17,476 nucleotides of DNA from DATGQT01 sp033720695. GTDB lineage: Bacteria; Bacteroidota; Rhodothermia; Rhodothermales; Rubricoccaceae. The notes below the pieces were generated by a model. The model was not told the origin of the DNA. It worked only from the letters and a program-made list of their open reading frames with translations, and searched no databases. Of this stretch, positions 8,738 through 16,389 are shown piece by piece. The position numbers and the translations under genes were made by a program. How positions within the stretch are numbered: the stretch's first letter is position 1; each line of letters opens with the position of its first letter. Location: assembly GCA_033720695.1 (NCBI GenBank), contig JAWWCA010000053.1:1-17476 (forward strand), written 5' to 3'.

Positions 8738-11377
8738 TCAATGCCGCGTGGCCCGGGCTTCGCCGAGGGCCGCGCGAGCGTCCTGCGTCGCAGGGTCGTC
8801 GGCGCCGAGAGCGGCCTGGAGGAGGCGATGCCCCTCCTCTAGCACCGACTCGGCCTCGGCGGCCTGGCCCCGTGTGAGGAGGCAGCGCCCCAACGCGACG
8901 AGCGCCTCGCCGGTCTTCGGATGGCCCGCCGGCCACGTGGCCCTGTACTGCGCGACGGCCCGTCGGTACAGCGCCTCCGCCCCGCCGGAGTCCCCGATGG
9001 CGAGGCGGACATCGGCCAAGTTCCGCAGCCCGGTGCTGAGGTGCGGGTAGGCCTCGCCGTAGAGCGCCTGCCACATCGCGATGGCCTCGCGGTAGAGTGG
9101 CTCGGCCGCCGCGTACTCCCTCCGCGTGTAGAGCAGCTTGCCGAGGTTGTTGAGGCTGACGGCCACGTCGGGGTGCTGCGCGCCGTGCGCGCGCCGGCGG
9201 ATCGCGAGCGCCTCGCGGTAGAGCGCCTCGGCGGCGTCGAGGTCGCCGCGGGTGCGGAGGAGCGCGGCCAAGTTGTTGAGCCCCGACGCGACGTGGGGGT
9301 GCGCGTCGCCGTAGTGGGCACGCCAGATGTCGAGCGCCTCGCGGTAGAGCGGCTCGGCCCCCGCGAGGTCGCCACGCTGTCGCAGGATGACGGCGACGTT
9401 GTTGAGGGTGACGGCGATGTCGGGGTGGGTGGGGCCGAGGAGGCGTCGGCGGATCGCGAGCGCCTCTCGGTAGAGCGCCTCGGCCTCCTCGGCATCCGCT
9501 TGGTTGTCGAGCGCGCCGGCGAGGTTGTTGAGAGAGGCCGCGACGTCGAGGTGGTCGGGTCCGAGGAGGCGCCGGCGCAGGGCCAGCGCCTCGTGATGCA
9601 GCGCGACGGACTCGTCGCGGCGGCCGGCGTAATGGAGGTTGAGGGCGAGTTCGTCGAGTGTGGCGGCCACGTGGGGGTGCTCGTCGCCGTAGTGGCCGCG
9701 CCCGATGGCGAGTGCCTCGCGGTAGAGCGCCTCGGCCCCGGCGAAGTCTCCCCGGTCGCGGAGGAGGTTGGCCTTGTCGGAGAGGCTCGCGGCCACGTCG
9801 GGGTGGCGGGAGCCGAGCCGGGATCGGCGGAGGGCGAGCGCCTGGTTGAGGAAGGGGAGGGCTTCGTCGTAGAGCCCCATGCTCCGGTACACCCGGCCTA
9901 CGACGCCCAGTAGCTCGGCCTGCACCTCCGGCTGCCCCGAGAGCTCGCTCTCGATGCGGGCCGCCCCGAGGTTGAGGATCTCCTGCGCCGTCCGCGTCCG
10001 CCCCCCCGATTCCCGGGGGTCGGCCTCCTCGAACACCTGGACGAGGAAGTCGGTCACCTGCTGCGCCTTGTCCGCCTCGCGGCGGGCGGCGTCCCGCTCC
10101 TCGGCCGCCGCGCGGGCCTGCCACAGCGCCACGCTCAGGCCGCCGACGAGCGAGAGCGCCACGAGGGCGGCGGCGGCCACGCCCACCCGGTGGCGGCGGA
10201 CGAACGTCCGCAGGCGGTAGCCGGCCGTCTCGGGCCGGGCCTCGATGGGGAGGCCGTCCCGGTGGCGCTGCACGTCGGTCTTGAGCGCCTCGACCGAGGC
10301 ATAGCGCTGCTCAGGCGCCTTCCGCAACGCCTTTCCGCAGATGGCGTCGAGGTCGCCGCGGAGCCGTCGCTGGAGCCGCCGAGGGGGGGTGGACCGGACA
10401 CTGGCAACCTCGGCGGCGTCGGCCTGGATCGCCCGGCTGGGCCGCGGCGTCTCCTCCTCCACGATCGCCTGCTCCCGCTCGCTCGGGGTGCGGCCGTTGA
10501 GGGCGTGCGCGCGCCGGCCCGTGAGCAGCTCGTAGAGCAACTCGCCGAGGGCGTAGACGTCGGTCGCCGCCGTGACGGGCTCTCCGCGCACCTGCTCCGG
10601 CGCCGCGTAGGCCGGCGTCAGCATCCGCGCGTCGGTCCGCGTCGCGAGGACGGAGAGCCCCGACGCCTCGGGGTCGAGGAGCTTGGAGATCCCGAAGTCG
10701 AGGAGCTTCACCTGCGGGCGACCGGCGTCGTCCTCGGCCACGAGGATGTTCGACGGCTTGAGGTCGCGGTGGACGATGAAGCGCTGGTGGGCGTAGGCGA
10801 CGGCCTCGCACACGGCCTCGAAGAGGTGGAGCCGGGCCTCGACGCCGAGCCGGCGGCGGTCGGCGTAGGCGGTGACCGGCTCGCCCTCGACGTACTCCAT
10901 CGCGAGGTAGGGCCGGCCGTCGGCCGCCTCGCCGGCGTCGAGGAGGCGGGCGATGCCGGGGTGGTCGAGCCCAGCGAGCACCTGGCGCTCGCGGCGGAAG
11001 CGGGCGAGCACCTCGTCGGTGTCCATCCCCCGCTTGACGAGCTTGAGGGCGACGGTCTTCTCGAAGGCGCCGTCGGCGCGGCGGGCGCGGTAGACCACGC
11101 CCATCCCGCCGCGCCCCAGCTCGCCCTCGATCCGGTAGGGGCCGACGCGCTGCCCGGTGGGAGCATGCTCGCGTGCCTCGTCTTCATCCGGGAGCAGGCG
11201 GTGCTCCACGCCGAGGGCGCGGTCGGCCTCGTCGGCGGCGAGAAGGCCTTCCACCTCGGCGCGGAGGCGAGCCTCGCCGCCACAGGCGCGGTCAAGGAAC
11301 GCGGCGCGGGCGTCCGGCGGTTGCTCGACGGCCTCCGAGAAGAGCGCCTCGACCCGCTCCCAGAGCGCGGTGTTCAT
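8738..11377 (-). CDS. Membrane-anchored serine/threonine protein kinase with TPR repeats
   Basis: 879 residues, ATG at 11377, preceded by GACCC. An N-terminal helical segment (about 1-55, WERVEALFSEAVEQPPDARA) is typical of these kinases. The kinase domain spans about 81-375 with all key motifs: glycine loop GRGGMGVVY (88-96), Lys112 in VALKLV, HRDLKPSN (203-210), DFG (227-229) and APE (259-261), so it should be active. One transmembrane helix (about 398-419) follows, then a short charged helix (about 420-447). Nine TPR units of 42 residues run from about 490 to the end (consensus ALYREALAIRRRLLGPxHPD), the kinesin-light-chain-like class. This predicts a cytoplasmic kinase with the TPR part beyond the single membrane span, suited to sensing or protein binding. 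It lies 54 bp downstream of the ECF sigma gene on the same strand and is very likely co-transcribed; the sigma factor is the obvious candidate substrate. Confidence 0.95.
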   Translation of the reverse strand: MNTALWERVEALFSEAVEQPPDARAAFLDRACGGEARLRAEVEGLLAADEADRALGVEHRLLPDEDEAREHAPTGQRVGPYRIEGELGRGGMGVVYRARRADGAFEKTVALKLVKRGMDTDEVLARFRRERQVLAGLDHPGIARLLDAGEAADGRPYLAMEYVEGEPVTAYADRRRLGVEARLHLFEAVCEAVAYAHQRFIVHRDLKPSNILVAEDDAGRPQVKLLDFGISKLLDPEASGLSVLATRTDARMLTPAYAAPEQVRGEPVTAATDVYALGELLYELLTGRRAHALNGRTPSEREQAIVEEETPRPSRAIQADAAEVASVRSTPPRRLQRRLRGDLDAICGKALRKAPEQRYASVEALKTDVQRHRDGLPIEARPETAGYRLRTFVRRHRVGVAAAALVALSLVGGLSVALWQARAAAEERDAARREADKAQQVTDFLVQVFEEADPRESGGRTRTAQEILNLGAARIESELSGQPEVQAELLGVVGRVYRSMGLYDEALPFLNQALALRRSRLGSRHPDVAASLSDKANLLRDRGDFAGAEALYREALAIGRGHYGDEHPHVAATLDELALNLHYAGRRDESVALHHEALALRRRLLGPDHLDVAASLNNLAGALDNQADAEEAEALYREALAIRRRLLGPTHPDIAVTLNNVAVILRQRGDLAGAEPLYREALDIWRAHYGDAHPHVASGLNNLAALLRTRGDLDAAEALYREALAIRRRAHGAQHPDVAVSLNNLGKLLYTRREYAAAEPLYREAIAMWQALYGEAYPHLSTGLRNLADVRLAIGDSGGAEALYRRAVAQYRATWPAGHPKTGEALVALGRCLLTRGQAAEAESVLEEGHRLLQAALGADDPATQDARAALGEARATRH
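8741..9870 (-). repeat. Nine 126-bp TPR-encoding repeats
   Basis: A conserved block around gcctcgcggtagag (reverse complement encodes LYREA) occurs at 9084, 9210, 9336, 9462 (one mismatch), 9588 (diverged) and 9714, exactly 126 bp apart, matching 42-residue TPR units. Flanking units are more divergent. Copy number could change by recombination. Confidence 0.85.
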
Positions 11378-11431
11378 GGGTCAGTGGGGGTGGGGTGTAC
11401 CGTGCATGGCGTTGGGCGGCCCCCGCGTTGA

Positions 11432-12010
11432 TCACAGGCCGGTCACCTCCTGCGAGACCTCCTTCCGGAGCCAGTTGCGGGCCGCCCGCCAGGCCCGGTG
11501 GACGGTGGGGACCGAGAGCCCCATCACGTCGGCGGTCTCCTCGAGCGTGAGGCCGACGAAGAAGCGGTACTGGACGACCTGGCTCCCCCGGGGGTCGAGC
11601 GCTTCGAACCGGCCGAGGGCCTCGTCGAGCGCGAGCACCTCGTCGGCCTCCTGCTCCGTGAACAGGACGTCCTCGTCGAGCGGGACGTGCGGCGCGCCGC
11701 CGCCGCGCTTGAGCCGGCGGCGGGCGCGGGCGTAGTCCACGAGCACGCGGCGCATCGTCGTGGCGGCGACGGCGAAGAACTGGGCGCGGTCCTCGGCGCC
11801 GACGCGGTCGTGCCGGACGAGGCGGAGGTAGGCCTCGTTGACGAGGGCGGTCGTGTTGAGGGTGTGGCCGGAGCGCTCGTGGCGGAGCTGCGCGTGGGCC
11901 AGCCGCCGGAGCTCCTCGTAGAGCATCGGCACGAGCCGGTCGAGCGCCTCGGACGACGCGTCGGCGTCGTCTAGCTGGAGGAGCAGGTGCGTCACGTCTC
12001 GCTCGGCCAT
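11432..12010 (-). CDS. ECF-type RNA polymerase sigma-70 factor, kinase-linked (ECF43-like)
   Basis: 192 residues from the ATG at 12010. A GTG at 12052 would add a nonconserved 14-residue extension, whereas families of this type start just before DVTHLLLQL. The sigma-2 region covers about 20-98 (LDRLVPMLYEELRRLAH, FFAVAATTMRRVLVDYARAR). Sigma-4 covers about 135-188, with the helix-turn-helix LTLEETADVMGLSVPTVHRA. The protein recruits RNA polymerase core to alternative promoters. In place of the acidic region 2.2 motif of ordinary ECF factors (DAED-type) it has NTTA (residues 52-55), leaving two threonines where acidic side chains normally contact RNA polymerase. In the ECF43 group this substitution goes with activation by a partner Ser/Thr kinase, and such a kinase is the next gene. 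No anti-sigma gene is present. No Shine-Dalgarno sequence is visible. Confidence 0.93.
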   Translation of the reverse strand: MAERDVTHLLLQLDDADASSEALDRLVPMLYEELRRLAHAQLRHERSGHTLNTTALVNEAYLRLVRHDRVGAEDRAQFFAVAATTMRRVLVDYARARRRLKRGGGAPHVPLDEDVLFTEQEADEVLALDEALGRFEALDPRGSQVVQYRFFVGLTLEETADVMGLSVPTVHRAWRAARNWLRKEVSQEVTGL

Positions 12011-12169
12011 GGCAGGGGGGAGCGGCAAGGCGGCACAGGCAAGGTAAGCCACTCAACGCTCAGGTTTTCGGCGGGCGTGATCAACAGGGCGGACGGTCGC
12101 CGCCATGGGGGGTGAGGCGACGGTCATCGGATCGGCCTCTGCTCCGTTCATCAACGCTCGAGGTACACC
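12011..12169. promoter_or_regulatory. Divergent promoter region, sigma factor / FG-GAP gene
   Basis: This is the longest noncoding stretch here (159 bp). It must hold promoters for the sigma-kinase pair on the minus strand and probably for the FG-GAP gene on the plus strand. A 9-bp direct repeat TCAACGCTC occurs at 12053-12061 and 12151-12159. I cannot identify a convincing Bacteroidota -7 (TAnnTTTG) or an ECF promoter by eye. Confidence 0.45.
12160..12163 (+). promoter_or_regulatory. Shine-Dalgarno-like GAGG for the FG-GAP gene
   Basis: GAGG lies six bases before the ATG at 12170. The other starts in the window lack such a site, several having GACCC directly before ATG. It supports the 12170 start over the GTG at 12203. 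Confidence 0.45.
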
Positions 12170-14485
12170 ATGCAATCCGCGAACATCCTGACGCTTCCCC
12201 TCGTGGCGGCCGCCTACGCCCGCGCCGCCGCCCTCCTCCTGGGGCTCCTCCTCGCGGCGCCTGCCGCGCACGCCCAGATCCCCGGCGGCAACGAGAGCGG
12301 CGACCGCTTCGGAGGCGCCCTCGCCGTGGGCGACTTCGACGGCGACGGCTCCGACGACCTCGCCATCGGCGTCGAGGAGGAGGGCGTCGACGCGGCCCCT
12401 GAGGCCGGGGCGGTCGTCGTCACCTACGGCAACCCCGACGGCATCTTCACGACCGTCACGGACCTCTGGACCCAGAACACGGCCGGCGTCCTCGACACGG
12501 CCGAGGCCTTCGACCGCTTCGGCGCCGCCGTCACGGCGGGCGACTTCGACGGCGACGGCTACGACGACCTCGCCATCGGCGCGCCCTACGAGAACGTCGG
12601 CACGGCCGGCAACGCGGGCCTCGTCCACGTCCTCTACGGCTCCGCCGCCGGCCTCACGGCCACGGGCGACCAGGTCTGGAGCCAGAACGACCTCACCTAC
12701 ACCAACGCCGAGGCCGACGACCACTTCGGCGCCGCCCTCACCGCCGGCGACTACAACGGCGACGGCTACGACGACCTCGTCGTCGCGTCGCCGCAGGAGG
12801 ACCTCGTCAGCGTCGCCGAGGCCGGGATCGTCCATGTCCTGTTCGGGAGCGCCGCCGGGCTGACGGCCACCGGCAACGAGGCGTGGCGCCGCGAGAGCGC
12901 CGGCCACGGCGCCCCCGTGGCGTTCGACACCTTCGGCCACGCCCTCGCCTCGGGCGACTTCAACGGCAACGGCCGCGACGACTTCGCCGTCGGCATGGTC
13001 GGCTACGACGCCGGCGGGCAGGCGAACGCGGGCGGCGTCATCGCCTTCTACGGCCTCGCCGGCGGCATGTCCCCCGGCAACATCCTCTGGAGCCAGGACG
13101 CCGCCGGGGTCATCGGCGTCCCCGAGCTCGGCGACCAGTTCGGGTTCGCCCTCGCCTCGGCCGACTTCGACGTCGACGGCCGGGACGACCTCGCGGTCGG
13201 CGTCCCCTTCGAGAGCGACGGCGCTCTGGACGACGCGGGCGCCGTGAACGTGCTCTACGGCGGCGTCGGAGGCCTCAGCGCGACCGACAACCAGGTCTTC
13301 ACCCAGAACACCGCCGGGGTCGCGGGGGTCTCGGAGGCGGGGGACCGCTTCGGGTACGCCCTCGCCGCCGGCCGCATGAACATCGGGTCCCCCGCCGACC
13401 TCGCCGTCGGCGTCGAGGGGGAGGACCACGGGGCCATCGTCGATGCCGGCGCCGTCGTCACGATTGCGGGGCGCATCGGCACGGGGCTCGACCCCTCCGT
13501 GGCGAGCGAGGCGTGGCGCCAGGGCCGCCGGGGCGTCCATGGCGACGCGGAGGCTGGCGACCGGTTCGGCGCCGCCCTCGCCATCGGCCGCTTCGACGGC
13601 AACACCGACGGCGAGCTCGCCGTCGGGGTCCCAGACGAGGACATCGACCGTGGCACGGACGTCGGTGCCGTCAACATCATCTACGACGGCGTCTATGACG
13701 GCATCGACACCGAGGGCGACCTCCTCTACCAAGGGTACGACCTCACCTTCTGGGCGGAGGCCGTCGACCCGCCGGCCCCCATCGTGGTGGCCCAGGGCGA
13801 GCGGGTCCGGTTCAGCGCGACGCTCCGCCGGCTCTCGGTGAACCACGCGGGGATGGACTACTGGGCCGACGCCGTCTTCCCGAACGGGACCGAGAGCGGC
13901 CCCTACCTCGGCCCCGGCGACGTCCTCGTGCCCGGCCCGGGGTCCGGCTCCGCGACGTTCTCGCAGCGCGTCTCCCCCAGCGCCCCTCTCGGCACCTACG
14001 AGTACGTCATCAAGGTGGGCTCCTACCCCGTCGAGGCCCTCGCCACCGCCGTCCTCGTCATCACCGTCGTGGCACCCGGGGCCAGCGGGACGGCCGAGGG
14101 CACGCTCGCCGCGCGCGCCGCCGGGAGCGAGCTGTTCCTCGACGCCGCCGGCCCCCTCGCGTGGGCGGACGACAGCGCTGAGACCGCACCCGGGACCCCC
14201 GCGGCGTCGAGCACGACGCCGGAGGCGCCGGCGCTCCACGCCGCCCGGCCGAACCCGGCCCGCGGCGCGGCCACGCTCGGCTTCACCCTGCCCGAGGCCC
14301 TGCCCGTCCGCCTCGCCGTCTACGACGCGCTCGGACGCGAGGTCGCCGTCGTCGCCGACGGGGTCTACGAGCCCGGCACGCACCGGGCCCGCTTCGACGG
14401 CGTGGACCTGCCCAGCGGGGTCTACCTCGTCCGACTCGAAGCGGGCGAGACCGTCCAGACGCAGCGGCTCACGCTCCTCCGGTGA
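12170..14485 (+). CDS. Seven-bladed FG-GAP (integrin alpha-like) propeller protein with T9SS sorting domain
   Basis: 771 residues. The ATG at 12170 has a GAGG six bases upstream, the only Shine-Dalgarno-like site I see in the window. The signal sequence is long (cut near AHAQ, about residue 36); a GTG at 12203 would give a shorter, more usual one. About residues 38-500 hold seven FG-GAP repeats of the form DRFGxALAxGDFDGDGxDDLAIG. Repeats 1-5 keep most of the Ca-binding DxDxDGxxD loop; repeats 6 (RMNIGSPAD) and 7 (RFDGNTDGE) are degenerate. An Ig-like stalk at about 525-640 (PIVVAQGERVRFSATL ... SAPLGTYEYVIKVG) resembles the stalks of the two upstream T9SS proteins. A type A T9SS tail follows at about 687-771 (RPNPARG, YDALGREVAVVADG, ending QRLTLLR). 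A surface adhesin or scaffold is likely; no enzyme motif is seen. It is divergent from the sigma gene and may be its target. Confidence 0.93.
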   Translation: MQSANILTLPLVAAAYARAAALLLGLLLAAPAAHAQIPGGNESGDRFGGALAVGDFDGDGSDDLAIGVEEEGVDAAPEAGAVVVTYGNPDGIFTTVTDLWTQNTAGVLDTAEAFDRFGAAVTAGDFDGDGYDDLAIGAPYENVGTAGNAGLVHVLYGSAAGLTATGDQVWSQNDLTYTNAEADDHFGAALTAGDYNGDGYDDLVVASPQEDLVSVAEAGIVHVLFGSAAGLTATGNEAWRRESAGHGAPVAFDTFGHALASGDFNGNGRDDFAVGMVGYDAGGQANAGGVIAFYGLAGGMSPGNILWSQDAAGVIGVPELGDQFGFALASADFDVDGRDDLAVGVPFESDGALDDAGAVNVLYGGVGGLSATDNQVFTQNTAGVAGVSEAGDRFGYALAAGRMNIGSPADLAVGVEGEDHGAIVDAGAVVTIAGRIGTGLDPSVASEAWRQGRRGVHGDAEAGDRFGAALAIGRFDGNTDGELAVGVPDEDIDRGTDVGAVNIIYDGVYDGIDTEGDLLYQGYDLTFWAEAVDPPAPIVVAQGERVRFSATLRRLSVNHAGMDYWADAVFPNGTESGPYLGPGDVLVPGPGSGSATFSQRVSPSAPLGTYEYVIKVGSYPVEALATAVLVITVVAPGASGTAEGTLAARAAGSELFLDAAGPLAWADDSAETAPGTPAASSTTPEAPALHAARPNPARGAATLGFTLPEALPVRLAVYDALGREVAVVADGVYEPGTHRARFDGVDLPSGVYLVRLEAGETVQTQRLTLLR

Positions 14486-14503
14486 CCGGACCTGGGGACG
14501 CAT

Positions 14504-14534
14504 CGCGCCCGCCCCGACAGCCGGGGCGGGCGCG
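14504..14534. terminator. Perfect 13-bp GC hairpin between convergent genes
   Basis: cgcgcccgccccg (14504-14516) and cggggcgggcgcg (14522-14534) are perfect inverted arms around the 5-base loop acagc. It fills most of the 54-bp gap between the FG-GAP stop (14485) and the winged-helix regulator stop (14540). There is no T-tract on either side, so it is not a classical intrinsic terminator, but its position suits a bidirectional transcript end or a 3'-end stabiliser. Confidence 0.65.
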
Positions 14535-14539
14535 CCGAT

Positions 14540-16024
14540 TCAGCCGGCCAGCCCCACCCGGCCGAGGAAGGCGCCGAAGCGGGGGTCGTCGCGGAGGCTG
14601 TCGAAGGCGGGGTCGGGCCCGACGAAGGGGGCGTGGAACTGGCGCACCGCCGCGAGCCGGTCGAGCGCCGCGAAGGCGCCCTCGGTGTCGCCGGTGAGGG
14701 CGCTGAGCCGCGCGTGCCAGAAGGCGGCCCACAGCGTGTCGTGGTCGTACTCGTACGCCGCGAGGTCGGCGAAGAGGCGGGCGACGCCGCCGGGGCCGGC
14801 GTAGTGAGCGGGCCGCGCCTCGAGCGCGTCGCGGATGGGCGTCGCGTGCTCGATGGTGTGGGCCCAGCGGGCCGCCTCGTCGGCGCGGCCGTCGAGGGCG
14901 AGCGCCCAGAACCCGTGCTGCTGGGCGGCGTGTTGGGCCGGGTCGAGGTCGAGGGCGCGGCGGCAGTCGGCGAGGGCGTCGTCGTAGCGGCGGGCGTAGT
15001 AGAGCGCCTGGCAGCGGTCGGCGAGGAGGACCGGCCGCGCCTCGGGGGGGGCGTGGCCGAGGGCGCGGTCGAGCGCGGCGACGGCGGCCTCGGCCTGGCC
15101 TCGGATCATGAGCAGCGTGGCCTGCCACTGATGCGCGGGCGCGTGCGCGGGGTCGAGGGCGAGGGCACGCGCGAAAGCCTCCGCGGCCCCGTCCCAGTCC
15201 CAGTCCTGGAACATCCGCACGAGGCCGAGCGAGGCGTAGGCCGCCCCGAGGTCGGGGTCGAGGGCGAGGGCGCGGCGGACGTGCGCGCGGGCCTCGTCGC
15301 CCGTCGCGTAGCCCATCCCGAGCACGTCGGCGATGCCGACGTAGCCGGGGGCGTAGAGGGAGTCGAGGAGGACGGCGCTGCGGAAGAGGTAGAGCGCCTC
15401 CTGGGGACGCCGACGGAGCCACCACATGGCCCGGCCGCGCTCGACCGCCTCCGGCGCGCTCGTGGGGGGCAGGGCCGACGCAGCGGGCCCGGCCGGCGAA
15501 GGCGCGGCGGCCTCCAGGGCCGGTGGCATCGAGGGCGCGGCCGAGCGGAAGCTGGGGACGACGAGGAGGAGGACGAGGGCGATGGCGACGCCCGCCGCGA
15601 GCCCGAAGGCCCACGGCGCTCCGACGCTCCCCTCCACGGTCACGCGCGCCTCGCGCTCGTGCGCCACCACGCTCGACGCCTGGGGAGCCGCCTCGCCGAC
15701 GTCGACCGTGACGGGGTGGGCGAACCGGTACCCCGCCCGCGGGACGGTCTCGATGAAGCGCCAGCCGCGGGCGGTCTCGCCGAGCGCTGCCCGCAGCCGC
15801 GAGACCTGCACGGTGAGGGCGTTCTCCTCGACGACGGCGTCGGGCCAGAGCGAGGCCATCAGGTCGTCCTTCGTCACGAGCTGGCCGGCGTGGGCCACGA
15901 GCACGGTGAGGAGGTCGAGCTCCTTGGGCAAGAGCTCGACCTCCTCGCCCTCCCGCAGGAGCCGGCGCTCGCCGGGCTCGAAGCGGTAGGGGCCGAACGT
16001 GTAGGCGGTAGGAGGAGCGTCCAT
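14540..16024 (-). CDS. CadC/ToxR-like membrane transcriptional regulator: OmpR-type winged helix, TM helix and TPRs
   Basis: 494 residues, ATG at 16024. Residues about 8-103 form an OmpR/PhoB-type winged-helix DNA-binding domain (LLPKELDLLTVLVAHAGQLV, the recognition-helix region ENALTVQVSRLRAAL, and the wing ETVPRAGYRF). A transmembrane helix spans about 137-157 (WAFGLAAGVAIALVLLLVV). An Ala/Pro-rich linker follows, then TPR-like helical repeats from about 195 to 410 (EEARAHVRRALALDPDLGAAY-type units). There is no receiver domain, so it would act as a one-component, membrane-bound regulator: DNA binding in the cytoplasm, TPRs across the membrane as sensor or partner-binding part. It is divergent from the small helix-turn-helix/YadA-head gene pair across a 104-bp gap, making those genes its first candidate targets. 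It converges on the FG-GAP gene across a hairpin. Confidence 0.93.
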   Translation of the reverse strand: MDAPPTAYTFGPYRFEPGERRLLREGEEVELLPKELDLLTVLVAHAGQLVTKDDLMASLWPDAVVEENALTVQVSRLRAALGETARGWRFIETVPRAGYRFAHPVTVDVGEAAPQASSVVAHEREARVTVEGSVGAPWAFGLAAGVAIALVLLLVVPSFRSAAPSMPPALEAAAPSPAGPAASALPPTSAPEAVERGRAMWWLRRRPQEALYLFRSAVLLDSLYAPGYVGIADVLGMGYATGDEARAHVRRALALDPDLGAAYASLGLVRMFQDWDWDGAAEAFARALALDPAHAPAHQWQATLLMIRGQAEAAVAALDRALGHAPPEARPVLLADRCQALYYARRYDDALADCRRALDLDPAQHAAQQHGFWALALDGRADEAARWAHTIEHATPIRDALEARPAHYAGPGGVARLFADLAAYEYDHDTLWAAFWHARLSALTGDTEGAFAALDRLAAVRQFHAPFVGPDPAFDSLRDDPRFGAFLGRVGLAG

Positions 16025-16128
16025 GGGGCTGTAAGCAGATGATAAGGCAGCAGAAAGCGCCGTGAAAGGCCACAGGGCGGGTTTCTCCTGAACGTCCCCC
16101 CGTTCCCCCCGCTGCCTCCCGACGACCC
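16025..16128. promoter_or_regulatory. Divergent promoter region, winged-helix regulator / HTH-adhesin pair
   Basis: A 104-bp gap between divergent starts. The part near 16030-16060 is the least GC-rich local stretch (gtaagcagatgataaggcag), as expected for promoter DNA. No clear -10/-35 or inverted-repeat operator is recognisable. The adjacent winged-helix regulator may bind here. Confidence 0.4.
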
Positions 16129-16389
16129 ATGCTCCGCTGGCGCTTCGACCTCCACGTCCGCTCGCGCACCGTCACCCTCGTCCGGGGGGAGGCGGGGCCC
16201 CCGGCGTGCCGGGTCTGCGGGGGCGCGCTCGTCGCGCCCGAGGCCGCCGCCGACGCGGTCGGCCTCGGCGTCGGGGCCGTCCGCGCCCTCGCCGAGGCCG
16301 GGCGCCTCCATGCGGCCGCGCAGCCCGGAGGACGCCTCCTCGTGTGCGCCCGGACCCTCGCGCTTCTTCACCAAACGCTGGACCCATGA
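16129..16389 (+). CDS. Small Cys-x2-Cys / helix-turn-helix protein
   Basis: 86 residues. The ATG is preceded by GACCC, as at several other starts here. An N-terminal beta-like strand segment (RFDLHVRSRTVTLVRG) is followed by Cys27-x2-Cys30 (CRVCGG). A segment from about 36 to 64 then reads like an excisionase/MerR-type helix-turn-helix (APEAAADAVGLGVGAVRALA, then EAGRLH), ending with GGRLLVC and a third Cys at 73. I recall similar small proteins with the pattern PEEAA-x3-GVS-x-RTIY-x3-EAGRLHF, usually annotated hypothetical. The stop overlaps the next start as ATGA, so translation is probably coupled. A DNA-binding role, perhaps in controlling the downstream surface gene, is inferred. With only one CxxC the metal site is uncertain. 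Opposite-strand frames in this stretch are shadows. Confidence 0.7.
   Translation: MLRWRFDLHVRSRTVTLVRGEAGPPACRVCGGALVAPEAAADAVGLGVGAVRALAEAGRLHAAAQPGGRLLVCARTLALLHQTLDP

Noticed and set aside
8750..8771. Imperfect GC hairpin (ggccc / gggcc) near the kinase 3' end
   Set aside because: It lies inside the last codons of the kinase, has an internal loop and no T-tract; expected by chance at this GC content.
6420..9050. 876-codon open frame on the plus strand
   Set aside because: It overlaps the HAF/T9SS gene in another frame and runs into the kinase gene; the translation is Arg/Pro-rich without motifs.
12011..12052. GTG start giving a 206-residue sigma factor
   Set aside because: The added 14 residues are not family-like, and the ATG at 12010 matches the usual start of such sigma factors.
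12053..14503. 816-codon open frame on the minus strand
   Set aside because: Antisense shadow of the FG-GAP gene, whose repeats, signal peptide and T9SS tail clearly identify the coding strand.
14633..16042. 469-codon plus-strand frame
   Set aside because: Antisense to the winged-helix/TPR regulator; no recognisable domain, composition typical of a GC shadow.
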